NCBI GenBank assembly: GCA_009377585.1
Contig: WHTS01000017.1
Span: 1 to 64,000, forward strand
Length of the DNA stretch: 64,000 nt
DNA from: Betaproteobacteria bacterium
GTDB taxonomy: Bacteria; Pseudomonadota; Gammaproteobacteria; Burkholderiales; WYBJ01
Direction: 5' to 3'
Part shown: positions 27,487 through 36,258 of the stretch, piece by piece
Numbering within the stretch: the first letter of the stretch is position 1
Layout of the letters: every line of letters starts with the position of its first letter
Position numbers and translations under genes: made by a program
Notes under the pieces: model-generated
The model's database searches: none
Told to the model about the DNA's origin: nothing
The model's input: only the letters and a program-made list of their open reading frames with translations

Positions 27487-27768
27487 CTACCAGCGCTTGG
27501 TCTTGAGATTGTGGACGTGGCAGTGCTCGCCCACCTTCATGTCGGCCACCGCTTTGCCGATGTCATGACCGTACTTGATGACCGTGTCGCCGTTCTTGAT
27601 CGGCTGCGTGGCGACTTTGTGGCCGATCGGGATGTCGTTCAGGGCCTTGACGTGCACGGTCGAGTCGCCCTCCATCACCCAGCCGGCGAGCTCCTGTCCG
27701 GCTTTGACATTCTCGACCACGACGACACCGACGCTGTCCTTCTTATCGTGAACCAGGAAATGAATCAT
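27487..27768 (-). CDS. UxaA-family lyase small (SAF-domain) subunit, SuyA-like
   Basis: 93 residues from ATG 27768, preceded by AAGGAG. It corresponds to the N-terminal SAF domain of altronate dehydratase: DSVGVVVVENVKAG, IPIGHKVATQPIKNGD, and the C-terminal metal-binding-like GEHCHVHNLKTKRW. First gene of the operon, with a good promoter upstream and the GntR regulator divergent. In the family this domain forms part of the active site with the large subunit. Confidence 0.82.
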   Translation of the reverse strand: MIHFLVHDKKDSVGVVVVENVKAGQELAGWVMEGDSTVHVKALNDIPIGHKVATQPIKNGDTVIKYGHDIGKAVADMKVGEHCHVHNLKTKRW

Positions 27769-27870
27769 CGTTGCTCCTTGGTAGCGCAAGCGGCAGGCGG
27801 GCCGCAGGAGGCGGACGAACGCTGGATTGCGCGTTCCGGCTTCGAAGCCTTTGCAAAGCGGACGCTTGCG

Positions 27871-27899
27871 ATGGTAGCCAGCGCCTCGATCGAAGTCAA
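27871..27899 (-). promoter_or_regulatory. sigma-70 promoter of the ten-gene catabolic operon
   Basis: Minus-strand TTGACT (27899-27894), 17-bp spacer, TACCAT (27876-27871), about 100 bp upstream of the small-subunit start at 27768. Strong -35 and fair -10 at optimal spacing, in the gap divergent from gntR. Confidence 0.65.
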
Positions 27900-27903
27900 C
27901 TAG

Positions 27904-27919
27904 ATGACCTATATGACCT
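27904..27919. promoter_or_regulatory. candidate GntR/HutC operator (direct repeat)
   Basis: ATGACCT occurs twice, at 27904-27910 and 27913-27919, with 9-bp periodicity. It sits 5 bp upstream of the -35 element of the catabolic operon and 32 bp before the gntR start codon. Position fits an operator shared by both genes. It is a direct repeat instead of the palindrome more usual for the family, so binding is inference. Confidence 0.4.
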
Positions 27920-27950
27920 CGCGCCCCGCGGTGCTACCATAGCCGTCACC

Positions 27951-28709
27951 ATGAACATCGCCAACGAAGCCCGGCTGCTCGCCGGTAAACCCGGCGGCCA
28001 GCCGCTGTACAAGGGCGTGAAGCTGCGCCTCACGCAGGGTCTCATGGCGAGCGAATGGCGTCCAGGCCAGGCGATTCCGAGCGAGTCACGCCTGGCCGAG
28101 CGCTTCGGCGTTTCGCTCGGCACTGTACGCAAGGCGATCGACGAGCTGGTGGCCGAGAAGATCCTCCTGCGCCAGCAGGGACGCGGGACCTTCGTCGCCG
28201 CGCACACGCCCGACCGGACGCTGTTCTACTTCTTCCACATCGCGGGCCGCGATGGCCGCAAGGAAACGCCAGAGATCGAGCTGCTCGCCTTCAGCCGCGG
28301 GCGCGCGGACGCCGACGAGGCAGCCAGGCTCGCGATCGCTCGCGGCGAGCGGGTCCTGCGCATACGAAACCTGCTGCGCCTGGCGGGCGACCCCGTAGTC
28401 ATCGACGACATCATCATTGCCACGCAGCTCGTTCCGGGCCTCGATCGAGCGGGCTTCGGTGGACGGGACGGAACCATCTACGGCCTGTACCAGGCGCGCT
28501 ACGGTATCAGCGTGATTCGCATCTCGGAGCGCCTGGGCGCCACCCTGGCCGACCCGGAGAGCGCCCGCCTGCTGGCGGTGCCCGATGCAACGCCGCTGCT
28601 TCGCATCGCGCGCATTGCCTACACCTATCACGACCGGCCCGTCGAGCTGCGCTACAGCCTGGTCGATACCACCGCGCATGAGTACGTGAGCGACCTCGTG
28701 AAGCAGTAG
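27951..28709 (+). CDS. GntR family transcriptional regulator, HutC subfamily
   Basis: 252 residues from ATG 27951. N-terminal winged helix (LRLTQGLMASEWRPGQAIPS, then RLAERFGVSLGTVRKAIDEL and LLRQQGRGTFVA). A C-terminal UTRA ligand-binding domain includes RIRNLLRLAGDPVVIDDIII and PVELRYSLVDTTAHEY. It is divergent from the catabolic operon and is presumably its local repressor, released by a pathway intermediate. Convergent with the TPR-like gene. Confidence 0.92.
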   Translation: MNIANEARLLAGKPGGQPLYKGVKLRLTQGLMASEWRPGQAIPSESRLAERFGVSLGTVRKAIDELVAEKILLRQQGRGTFVAAHTPDRTLFYFFHIAGRDGRKETPEIELLAFSRGRADADEAARLAIARGERVLRIRNLLRLAGDPVVIDDIIIATQLVPGLDRAGFGGRDGTIYGLYQARYGISVIRISERLGATLADPESARLLAVPDATPLLRIARIAYTYHDRPVELRYSLVDTTAHEYVSDLVKQ

Positions 28710-28739
28710 CGGACGCCACGCGCGCGGCGCCCGGCGCGC

Positions 28740-30440
28740 TCAAAGCCGCGAGAGCCTGCGTTCGGCGGCCTGCCTCGCTTCGGCCGAGCGGGCGTTACGC
28801 GCAATCCATTCGAATACGGCGCGGGCATCGGCACGCAAGCCGGCGCGCAGGAGATTGGCGCCCGCGGCCTCACGCGCCGCGAGCGCGGCCGGATCATGGG
28901 GATCCTTGGCTGAGACGGCCGCGAGCAGGTACGCCTCGGCCGCGGCGCGCGGATCGCCGCCGGACTCGTGTGCGCGCGCGAGCCCGGTGAGAACAGCGGC
29001 GCGTTGTTGCACATCGTCGACGTGCGCCAGGAGTCCCTGGAACACGATCCGGGCCGCCTCGGCATGGCCGAAGTCCAGGGCATCCGAAGCAGCGAGCGTA
29101 ATCCGGCGCACGCTCTCGGCATCCAGCCGCGGCTTCGCTTCCAACGCGCCGGCGGCAAGGCTCAGCGCTTGCGGGATCATTCCCGCTTGCAGCAGAAGCG
29201 CGAGATTTCGTACCTGCCATTGGCTTGGGCTCATGCCGTCCATCGGCGGCAACCCTTGCCAGTAGCGAATGCCAGACGCGGCTTCGCCCACCTCGGCGGC
29301 GAGCATGCCCAGCTCGAAGCGCACTTGCGAGTCCATTTGCGCCACAGGAAACCGGTTCGCATCGGAAAACAGACGCCAAGCGGTGCGGGCCAGCCCCGCA
29401 TCCCGCAGCCAGGCGAGCAGCTGCGACTGCGCCCGGACGCGCGCCCCGGGCGTGCGCGCATTCACAACGAGCGATGCCGTCAGCGCGCGCGCGATACGGG
29501 GCCGCTTCGGTCGCATGCGGCTGGCCGCTTGCGCCCAATGCGCGTCGTCGCCCGCCAGCAGCTGCGCGGCGTTGGCGGCGCGTTCCGCGACTTGCACGTA
29601 TGCCTTCCACAATGCCGCGACCGAATCCGCCTGCGAGGACGCAGTAATGGCGAACACATTGAGCCGGCCTTCCAGCACTTCGAGCTCGATTTCGGGGTCG
29701 GCAGCCGCGCGTCCGGCCGCGGACAGGAGCGCCCAGCCGGGCTCGGTCGCGCCCTTGGCGAGCAGCGCCCGCGCCTGCGCCACAGCCGCGGCAGGCTGTA
29801 TCAACCCGGCGCGAAGCCGCAGCATCGCCCCAGCGGGCGAGTCCGGGTCGAGCTGCGCCAGCCATTGGGCGGCTTCGTCGGCACGGCCGGCGCCAAGCAG
29901 TCCGGCGACGAAGCGTTCGACCTCGGCCGGTTGCAACGGAGCGAAATCCTGGCGAAAGCGCAGCATGGCGAGATAGGCTGGGTCGGCCCGTCCTTCGCCC
30001 AGATAGGCGTCGATCGCCGTGAGACGCGCGGCGCGATAATCTCCGGCGCTCATTTTTTCGGCGTGGACGAAGGCCTGGACGAGCAAGCCGCGCGCTTGCT
30101 CGAAGCGGCCGAGAGCGACGGCCGCGCCTGCCGCCACGTTGAGCAAGGAAGCGCGCGGCTGCGAGTCCCGGGCATCCGGGGCGTGCGTCTTCACTCGCGC
30201 CAGGACATCGGCATAGCGCTGCCTGCGGGACAGAAGATCGAGGCGCGCCAACTCCCACTCGGCCCAGCCGGGATCGGAGCTCCGGGACGGCTGGCTGCGC
30301 TCGACGCGCTCCAGCGCGAGCTCGACGGCGCCGGCAGCCGCTATGGCGCGCACGTCTTCGATGTGGGAAACCTGCGCCCAGGCTGTTGCCGAAAGGACTG
30401 CCGCGAGCAGCATCAGGCCAAGACGGCAAACCGTGCTCAT
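28740..30440 (-). CDS. exported TPR-like helical protein, function unknown
   Basis: 566 residues from ATG 30440. Signal peptide (MSTVCRLGLMLLAAVLSATA, cleavage near AWA-QV). The rest is almost entirely Ala/Leu/Arg-rich helices in ~34-residue periodicity (for example GRADPAYLAMLRFRQDFAPL and GHAEAARIVFQGLLAHVDDV), which suggests TPR or Sel1-like solenoid repeats. No catalytic motif seen. It stands alone between the rplS terminator and gntR. A role in envelope protein assembly or polysaccharide export would be typical for such folds, but nothing here proves it. Confidence 0.72.
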   Translation of the reverse strand: MSTVCRLGLMLLAAVLSATAWAQVSHIEDVRAIAAAGAVELALERVERSQPSRSSDPGWAEWELARLDLLSRRQRYADVLARVKTHAPDARDSQPRASLLNVAAGAAVALGRFEQARGLLVQAFVHAEKMSAGDYRAARLTAIDAYLGEGRADPAYLAMLRFRQDFAPLQPAEVERFVAGLLGAGRADEAAQWLAQLDPDSPAGAMLRLRAGLIQPAAAVAQARALLAKGATEPGWALLSAAGRAAADPEIELEVLEGRLNVFAITASSQADSVAALWKAYVQVAERAANAAQLLAGDDAHWAQAASRMRPKRPRIARALTASLVVNARTPGARVRAQSQLLAWLRDAGLARTAWRLFSDANRFPVAQMDSQVRFELGMLAAEVGEAASGIRYWQGLPPMDGMSPSQWQVRNLALLLQAGMIPQALSLAAGALEAKPRLDAESVRRITLAASDALDFGHAEAARIVFQGLLAHVDDVQQRAAVLTGLARAHESGGDPRAAAEAYLLAAVSAKDPHDPAALAAREAAGANLLRAGLRADARAVFEWIARNARSAEARQAAERRLSRL

Positions 30441-30488
30441 GCGCGCGACGTAGCGGCTAGCCAGCAGCGGGAGCGCGCGGGTGCACGG

Positions 30489-30517
30489 CAACAAAAAGGG
30501 CGACCTGGGTCGCCCTT
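30489..30517 (-). terminator. rho-independent terminator of rpsP-rimM-trmD-rplS
   Basis: On the minus strand AAGGGCGAC, loop CCAG, GTCGCCCTT is followed by TTTTTG. A 9-bp stem with a T-tract 17 bp after the rplS stop codon; the clearest terminator in the window. Confidence 0.9.
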
Positions 30518-30533
30518 GGTGAGCCGGTGCTCG

Positions 30534-30962
30534 CTAACCGGCGGCCGGTGCGTCGGCAGCGGGCGCTGCCGGCTCCTCGGCCGGTGGGGGGCTTTCGACT
30601 TCGCGCTGAACATTGAGCTTTTCGCGGATCCGCGCCGACTTGCCGGAACGCTCGCGCAGGTAATAGAGCTTCGCGCGCCGCACTTCGCCGCGGCGCTTGA
30701 CGTCGATGCTGGCAATCAGCGGTGAATACGTCTGGAAGGTGCGCTCCACACCTTCGCCGGAAGAGACCTTGCGCACGATGAACGACGAGCTCAGGCCTCG
30801 GTTGCGCTTGGCGATCACCACGCCTTCGTACGCCTGGACTCGCCTGCGCTCGCCCTCCACGACGTTTACGTTCACGACCACGGTGTCGCCCGGGGCGAAC
30901 GAAGGAATGGTCTTGCCGAGACGCGTTATCTCTTCGCGTTCGAGTTGCTCGATGAGGTTCAT
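30534..30962 (-). CDS. rplS: 50S ribosomal protein L19
   Basis: bL19, at the 30S/50S interface. 142 residues from ATG 30962 ([20 protein letters not shown]). The core is typical ([57 protein letters not shown]). A Pro/Ala/Glu tail of about 25 residues follows residue 115, longer than the ~115-residue E. coli protein. Last gene of rpsP-rimM-trmD-rplS. Confidence 0.97.
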   Translation of the reverse strand: MNLIEQLEREEITRLGKTIPSFAPGDTVVVNVNVVEGERRRVQAYEGVVIAKRNRGLSSSFIVRKVSSGEGVERTFQTYSPLIASIDVKRRGEVRRAKLYYLRERSGKSARIREKLNVQREVESPPPAEEPAAPAADAPAAG

Positions 30963-31008
30963 GCTGTTCGCTCCTTGCCCGGAATGTTTGTTCAATTTGG
31001 CCGCTTCG

Positions 31009-31779
31009 TCAGGCGACCGATACGGCCGCCTGCTGTTCCTGTTCGAATTCGTCCAGCAACCGTGCCTGCATCTCGGTCAATTCCAACCGCGCCAACAGAT
31101 CCGGCCGCCGCTGCCGTGTACGACCCAGCGCCTGCTTCATGCGCCAGCGCTCGATCACGGCATGATGGCCCGACAGCAGCACCTCGGGCACCCGCTGGCC
31201 CTGGTAAATCTCGGGCCGCGTGTAGTGCTGGCAATCGAGCAGCCCGTTCACGAACGAGTCCTGCAGCGCCGATTCCGGATCGCCCAACGTGCCGGGCAGC
31301 TGGCGAATGATCGTATCCATCAGCACCATGGCCGGCAATTCGCCACCCGAGAGCACGTAATCGCCGATCGAGATTTCGATGTCGATCGCGCGCTGCAACA
31401 GCCGCTCGTCCACGCCTTCGTAGCGCCCCGCCAACAGCACCAGCCCATCGAGCGCTGCCAGCTCGCGCACCAGTGCGTGATCCAGCAACCGGCCCTGCGG
31501 CGAGAGGTAGACCACGCGGCTGGCGGCCACACCACTGCTCGCCTGCCGCTGGCGCGCGGCCGCAATGGCTTTCTCCAGCGGTTCGGCCAGCATCACCATG
31601 CCGGGCCCGCCGCCGTAGGGCCGATCGTCCACGGTCCGATAGGCATCCGTCGTGAAATCCCGCGGATTCCATGCCACGACCTCGTAGCAGCGCCTATCGC
31701 GCGCCCGCCCGGTGATCCCCCATGCGGTCAACGCCTCCAGCATGGCCGGAAACAAGGTGACGATGTCGAACTGGAACAT
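31009..31779 (-). CDS. trmD: tRNA (guanine-N1)-methyltransferase TrmD
   Basis: Methylates G37 of tRNAs with a G36 anticodon to prevent +1 frameshifting. 256 residues. SPOUT knot residues are visible: [44 protein letters not shown], and [17 protein letters not shown]. Start set at ATG 31779 because GGAG is spaced 6 bp from it; ATG 31785 would be too close. Lies between rimM and rplS. Confidence 0.97.
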   Translation of the reverse strand: MFQFDIVTLFPAMLEALTAWGITGRARDRRCYEVVAWNPRDFTTDAYRTVDDRPYGGGPGMVMLAEPLEKAIAAARQRQASSGVAASRVVYLSPQGRLLDHALVRELAALDGLVLLAGRYEGVDERLLQRAIDIEISIGDYVLSGGELPAMVLMDTIIRQLPGTLGDPESALQDSFVNGLLDCQHYTRPEIYQGQRVPEVLLSGHHAVIERWRMKQALGRTRQRRPDLLARLELTEMQARLLDEFEQEQQAAVSVA

Positions 31780-31794
31780 GGGCATCTCCGGGCA

Positions 31795-32280
31795 TCAGTA
31801 GTCCGCGTCCCAGTCCAACGTCAGCAGAGCAGCTTCGATGTCCACCTTGACGACCACCGCTTCGATGAACGGGATCAACCGTTCCCGCTCGCCGCGCACC
31901 ACCAGCACATCGTTCGCGCCGGTCGCGAAAATTTCGGCCACCCGACCCAATTGCACACCCTCGCGGTTCAGTACGCTCAGCCCGATCAGATCGGACCAGT
32001 AGTACTCGCCCTCGGGCGCGGGCGGCAGCTCCGAACGTGGCACTGCGATGCGCGAGCCCCGCAGTTGCGCCGCCCGGTCGCGATCCTCGACGCCTTCCAG
32101 ACGGGCTATCAGGTCCGTGCCGTGAACCCGGCCTTCCAGCACCCGATGCGGCTGCCATTCGCCCTGCGCCGCGAGCCACCATGTTCGATAGACCAGCAGA
32201 CCTTCCACGCTTTCGGTCTGTGGCCGCACCTTGATCCAGCCGCGTACGCCGAACGGGGCGACGATGCGCCCCATGATCAC
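31795..32280 (-). CDS. rimM: ribosome maturation factor RimM
   Basis: Assists 30S head assembly by binding S19. About 161 residues from GTG 32280, just 7 bp after the rpsP stop codon; ATG 32274 is an alternative. N-terminal RimM barrel (MGRIVAPFGVRGWIKVRPQT) and PRC-like C-terminal domain (GEYYWSDLIGLSVLNREG, then RLIPFIEAVVVKVD). The frame is open further upstream inside rpsP, but that part is not RimM-like. Confidence 0.95.
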   Translation of the reverse strand: MIMGRIVAPFGVRGWIKVRPQTESVEGLLVYRTWWLAAQGEWQPHRVLEGRVHGTDLIARLEGVEDRDRAAQLRGSRIAVPRSELPPAPEGEYYWSDLIGLSVLNREGVQLGRVAEIFATGANDVLVVRGERERLIPFIEAVVVKVDIEAALLTLDWDADY

Positions 32281-32287
32281 GTAGGTG

Positions 32288-32545
32288 TCAGGCTGCCTGC
32301 TTCGACTCACCGGCCTGGCGCACCAGCCGACGCACGGTGTCGCTGAGTTGCGCGCCATGCCCCTGCCAATAAGCCACGCGATCCAGCGCGATGCGAAGCT
32401 TCTCTTCGCTCTGAGCGGCCATCGGGTTGTAATAGCCGATGCGCTCGACATAACGGCCGTCACGCGCCCGGCGCGAATCGGCGACCACCACGTTGTAGAA
32501 CGGCCGCTTCTTGGCCCCGCCGCGAGCCAGTCGAATCACCACCAT
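32288..32545 (-). CDS. rpsP: 30S ribosomal protein S16
   Basis: bS16, an early-assembly protein of the 30S body. 85 residues from ATG 32545 ([20 protein letters not shown]). Residues [20 protein letters not shown] are diagnostic. First gene of the rpsP-rimM-trmD-rplS operon, with a promoter just upstream. Confidence 0.98.
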   Translation of the reverse strand: MVVIRLARGGAKKRPFYNVVVADSRRARDGRYVERIGYYNPMAAQSEEKLRIALDRVAYWQGHGAQLSDTVRRLVRQAGESKQAA

Positions 32546-32580
32546 GAGCGTTCTCGCCCTGCCAGAAAAGAAAGGGCGTG

Positions 32581-32609
32581 ATTCTAGCGGACTTTCCCGC
32601 GCCGGCCAA
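32581..32609 (-). promoter_or_regulatory. sigma-70 promoter of the rpsP operon
   Basis: Minus-strand TTGGCC (32609-32604), 17-bp spacer, TAGAAT (32586-32581), 36 bp upstream of the rpsP start. Good spacing and a near-consensus -10 in the gap divergent from the reductase gene. Confidence 0.62.
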
Positions 32610-32720
32610 CCGCGATCGCTTGACGGCGCCTGCCGAAGCGGCCACCCTCGTCCGGATCGGAGCGAGCCGCGACCCCTTTGCACGCGAGCCCCAGCGAGCC
32701 TCTTTTGCGGAGCGAACGCC

Positions 32721-33725
32721 ATGAAGAACCGTCAGATCGTGCTTGCGCACCGGCCCCACGGCTGGGTCCAGGAGAGCGACTTCCGCCTGGTCGAGAGCGA
32801 GGCGCCCGAACCGCAGGAAGGAGAAGCCCTCGTGCGCAACCGGTATCTCTCGCTCGACCCGTACATGCGCATGCGAATGAGCGACGCGCCGTCCTATGCG
32901 CCCAGCGTCGGCGTGGGCGAGGTGATGGTGGGCGGAACGATCGGCGAGGTGGTGGCTTCGCGCTCGCCGCTGCTGGCCGCAGGAGACACCGTCACGGGAC
33001 CGCTCGGCTGGCAGCTTTACGGCGTCGCGCCGGCGACGCGCCTGCGTCGGATCGAAAACCCGGTCGCGCCGCTGTCCGCGTACCTCGGCGTGCTCGGGAT
33101 GCCGGGCATCACGGCCTGGGTGGGGCTCGAGCTCATCGGCCCTGGTTCGCCCGGACAGACGCTGGTGGTGTCCGCGGCCTCCGGGGCGGTTGGGAGCGTC
33201 GCCGGGCAGATCGGCCGCATCCGCGGCTGCTCGAGCATCGGCATCGCGGGCGGCGCGCAGAAATGCCGCCAGGTCGAGAAGGAACTGGGGTTCGATGCCT
33301 GCGTCGACTATCGAGAGCCGGATCTGTCCGGACGCTTGAGGGCCGCTGCGGCCAAAGGCATCGATGTTTATTTCGAGAATGTCGGGGGCTCGATCCTCGA
33401 TGCCGTGCTCGAATTGCTCAACCCGTTCGCGCGCATCGCGCTCTGCGGCCAGGTCTCGCAGTACAACCTGACCGAGCCGTATGGGGTGCGCAATCTGCGC
33501 TCGCTGCTGGTGAACCGCGTGCTGCTGCGCGGCTACATCGTTTCCGATCACATGGACCTTTGGCCCAGGGCAACCGCGGAGCTCACCGGCTGGGTGCGCG
33601 AAGGGACATTGCGTTATCACGAAACCGTCGCACACGGCCTGCCGAGCGCGCCCAAGGCCTTCATCGCCATGCTCCGAGGCGATAAGCTCGGCAAGCAGGT
33701 GGTCGAGCTCGACGACGCTGGATGA
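32721..33725 (+). CDS. NADP-dependent zinc-independent MDR oxidoreductase (PTGR/CurA-like)
   Basis: 334 residues. Medium-chain dehydrogenase/reductase of the leukotriene-B4 12-hydroxydehydrogenase/prostaglandin reductase group: [50 protein letters not shown] (the nucleotide-binding motif), and [14 protein letters not shown]. No zinc-binding Cys set. The group reduces C=C bonds of alpha,beta-unsaturated ketones. Next to a nitroreductase-family gene on the same strand, 24 bp apart, so probably co-transcribed. Confidence 0.92.
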   Translation: MKNRQIVLAHRPHGWVQESDFRLVESEAPEPQEGEALVRNRYLSLDPYMRMRMSDAPSYAPSVGVGEVMVGGTIGEVVASRSPLLAAGDTVTGPLGWQLYGVAPATRLRRIENPVAPLSAYLGVLGMPGITAWVGLELIGPGSPGQTLVVSAASGAVGSVAGQIGRIRGCSSIGIAGGAQKCRQVEKELGFDACVDYREPDLSGRLRAAAAKGIDVYFENVGGSILDAVLELLNPFARIALCGQVSQYNLTEPYGVRNLRSLLVNRVLLRGYIVSDHMDLWPRATAELTGWVREGTLRYHETVAHGLPSAPKAFIAMLRGDKLGKQVVELDDAG

Positions 33726-33749
33726 TCCGACAACGAAGGAAGGCATTGC

Positions 33750-34607
33750 ATGAGCGGCAGCAATGAATGGATGGGAAGGATCGCCGCAGCAGTCGAAAAG
33801 CGCTTCGGCGAGCGCATTGAAGTGGGCGCTGACACGTCCGGCATAACGGGAGTGGGCGAGATCGCCCGCATGCTGGAGCACTGCACGCATCGCAAGTGGA
33901 CCGAGCGGGCAGTGACCCCTGAATTGTTGCGTTTGCTCTGCGCCGCTGCGCTATCGGCGCCCTCGAAAAGCGACCTGCAGCAGACCGACATCGTCCACGT
34001 CGCCGATTCGGCCAGGCGCGAGGCCATTGTCGCGACCATCGACGACATGGACTGGATCATGGATGCGCCGGTGTTTCTCGTCTTCTGCGGCAACAACCGG
34101 CGGCTTCGCCTGATGTCGCAATGGCACGGCACGCCCTTCCCGAACGATCATCTGGATCAGTTCTTCAATGCCGCCTGTGACGCGGCGATGATCATGGGCG
34201 CGTTCGTCCAGGCGGCCGAGGCCGCAGGGCTCGGTTGCTGCCCGGTGAGCCACGTGCGCAACCACGCCGACAAGGTATCCGAGGTGCTTGGGCTGCCGCA
34301 GTGGGTCTTCCCCTTCGCCGGCCTGTGCGTGGGCTACCCGGCGCGCGGCAATCGCATCACCCCGCGGCTGCCGCTGTCGGTCACGCTGCATACCGATCGC
34401 TACGACGAGGCGCAGTTGCAGGAGCAGATCGCGCAGTACGATGCGCGCCGCCACGCGGTGCAGCCGTACGCCCGGCAGCGCGATCCGCAGCGCTTCGGCA
34501 AGGCGCAGTTCTACGGCTGGTCGGCGGACAAGGCGCGGCAGTATGCGGTGGAAGAGCGCGCGAACTTCGGCGGCTTCGTGCGCCAGCAAGGTTTCAGGCT
34601 CGATTAA
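33750..34607 (+). CDS. nitroreductase family protein
   Basis: 285 residues of the FMN-dependent nitroreductase fold. Arg-rich phosphate-binding start (HCTHRKWTERAVTPELLRLL), ALSAPSKSDLQQTDIV as the family SxxNxQP-like region, and the C-terminal GLGCCPVSHVRNHADKV and GLCVGYP motifs. Probably a flavin-dependent oxidoreductase of unknown substrate, partnered with the MDR reductase upstream. Convergent with ffh. Confidence 0.9.
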   Translation: MSGSNEWMGRIAAAVEKRFGERIEVGADTSGITGVGEIARMLEHCTHRKWTERAVTPELLRLLCAAALSAPSKSDLQQTDIVHVADSARREAIVATIDDMDWIMDAPVFLVFCGNNRRLRLMSQWHGTPFPNDHLDQFFNAACDAAMIMGAFVQAAEAAGLGCCPVSHVRNHADKVSEVLGLPQWVFPFAGLCVGYPARGNRITPRLPLSVTLHTDRYDEAQLQEQIAQYDARRHAVQPYARQRDPQRFGKAQFYGWSADKARQYAVEERANFGGFVRQQGFRLD

Positions 34608-34635
34608 CGGCTTTGCCGGCGCGCTCTTCGTGATT

Positions 34636-34651
34636 GCGTGGCGAGCCACGC
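34636..34651. repeat. 7-bp stem-loop between nitroreductase gene and ffh
   Basis: GCGTGGC, 2-base loop, GCCACGC in the 168-bp convergent gap. No T-tract on either side, so a terminator role is doubtful. Nothing else is recognisable in this gap. Confidence 0.3.
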
Positions 34652-34775
34652 AGGGGGCAAGCGGAGAGCCGGATCGAGCCTGCGCGGCCGCCCGGCCCGC
34701 GCCTGTCGACACGACCGGCACGTGCGGGCAAACGCCTGCGCGTCGGTGGCGACCGGCGATCGGCGTGGGTGCTGC

Positions 34776-36125
34776 TCAGCGCATACCGGGCAGCATGCCG
34801 CGAAAATTGCGCATCATCTTCGTCATACCGCCCTTGGCCATCATCTTCATGAGCTTTTGCGCCTGCTCGAACTGATTGAGCAGGCGGTTGACTTCCTGCA
34901 CGCTCGCCCCGGCGCCGGCCGCGATGCGCCGCTTGCGCGAGGCCTTGATCAGCTCCGGCTTGGCACGCTCCTGCGGCGTCATCGAATTGATGATGCCCTC
35001 GATGCGCCGCACGGTCTTCTCGTCCATTTGCGCGCCCTGCGCAGCCTGCGCGAACTGCGCCGGAAGCTTGTCCATGAGCGAGCTCACGCCGCCCATCTTG
35101 CGCATCTGCCCGATTTGCGCCTTGAAGTCTTCCAGGTCGAAGCCCTTGCCGGTCTTGACCTTCTTCGCCAGCTTCTCGGCATCGGCCCGATCGACGGTGC
35201 GCTGGGCTTCCTCCACCAGCGAAAGCACGTCGCCCATGCCCAGAATGCGCGAGGCCATGCGGTCGGGGTGAAATGCCTCCAAACCGTTCAGCTTCTCGCC
35301 CACGCCGGCGAACTTGATCGGCTTGCCGGTAATATTGCGCACCGACAGCGCCGCCCCGCCGCGCGCGTCGCCGTCGAGCTTGGTGAGCACGATCCCGGTC
35401 AGCGGCAGGGCCTCGGCGAACGCCTTGGCCGTATTGACGGCATCCTGGCCCTGCATCGAGTCGACCACGAACAGGGTCTCGGCCGGATCGAGCGCGGCAT
35501 GGAGCGCCCGAATCTCGTCCATCATCTCCTGGTCGATCGTGAGCCGTCCGGCCGTATCGACGATCACGATGTCGTGGAAATGCGTGCGCGCGTAGGCGAC
35601 CGCGCCGCGTGCGATCTCGACCGGCGCTTGGCCCCCGGGGGCTTCGTAGAAATCGGCTTCCACCTGCTGCGCCAGCGTGCGCAACTGCTCGATCGCGGCC
35701 GGGCGGTACACGTCCGCGCTGGCCAGCAGCACCTTCTTGCGCACCTGCTCCTGCAGCAGCTTGGCGAGCTTTCCGCTCGACGTGGTCTTGCCCGAGCCTT
35801 GCAGGCCGGCCATGAGGATGATCGCCGGTGGCTTGACCGCGAGATCGAGCCCCACGCTCTCTGTGCCCATCAGCTCGACCAGCTCGCGGTGGACGATACC
35901 GACCACCGCCTGCCCCGGCGTCAAGCTGGTCAGCACATCCTGTCCGAGCGCCTTCTCGCGCACCCGCGCAATGAAGTCGCGCACCACCGGCAACGCCACG
36001 TCGGCTTCGAGCAGCGCCATGCGCACTTCGCGCATGGCCTCCTGCACATTGGACTCGGTGAGGCGAGCCTCGCCGCGCAAGGACTTGAGAACGCCGGTGA
36101 GCCGGCTGGTCAATGCATCGAACAT
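34776..36125 (-). CDS. ffh: signal recognition particle protein Ffh
   Basis: GTPase that with 4.5S RNA targets nascent membrane proteins to FtsY and the translocon. 449 residues. N and G domains with MAGLQGSGKTTSSGKL (P-loop), DVYRPAAIEQLRTLAQQV, VDTAGRLTIDQEMM and LTKLDGDARGGAAL. The C-terminal M domain is Met-rich, ending MMRNFRGMLPGMR. Divergent from ypjD, the conserved ypjD/ffh arrangement. Confidence 0.98.
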   Translation of the reverse strand: MFDALTSRLTGVLKSLRGEARLTESNVQEAMREVRMALLEADVALPVVRDFIARVREKALGQDVLTSLTPGQAVVGIVHRELVELMGTESVGLDLAVKPPAIILMAGLQGSGKTTSSGKLAKLLQEQVRKKVLLASADVYRPAAIEQLRTLAQQVEADFYEAPGGQAPVEIARGAVAYARTHFHDIVIVDTAGRLTIDQEMMDEIRALHAALDPAETLFVVDSMQGQDAVNTAKAFAEALPLTGIVLTKLDGDARGGAALSVRNITGKPIKFAGVGEKLNGLEAFHPDRMASRILGMGDVLSLVEEAQRTVDRADAEKLAKKVKTGKGFDLEDFKAQIGQMRKMGGVSSLMDKLPAQFAQAAQGAQMDEKTVRRIEGIINSMTPQERAKPELIKASRKRRIAAGAGASVQEVNRLLNQFEQAQKLMKMMAKGGMTKMMRNFRGMLPGMR

Positions 36126-36258
36126 GGTCGCGGAACGATCAAGAAAGGACGAGCCGTATAATGCCTTGCTCTGCGCGCGCGCCAGATAGACACGGCAACA
36201 CGGCGCAGCGACTCGAGATTCGAATGGACCCCGCCCCGGAAACGACGCGAAGCGAAGG

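Noticed and set aside
34636-34651. Stem-loop as a bidirectional terminator between the nitroreductase gene and ffh
   Set aside because: Stem is only 7 bp with a 2-base loop and has no T-tract on either strand.
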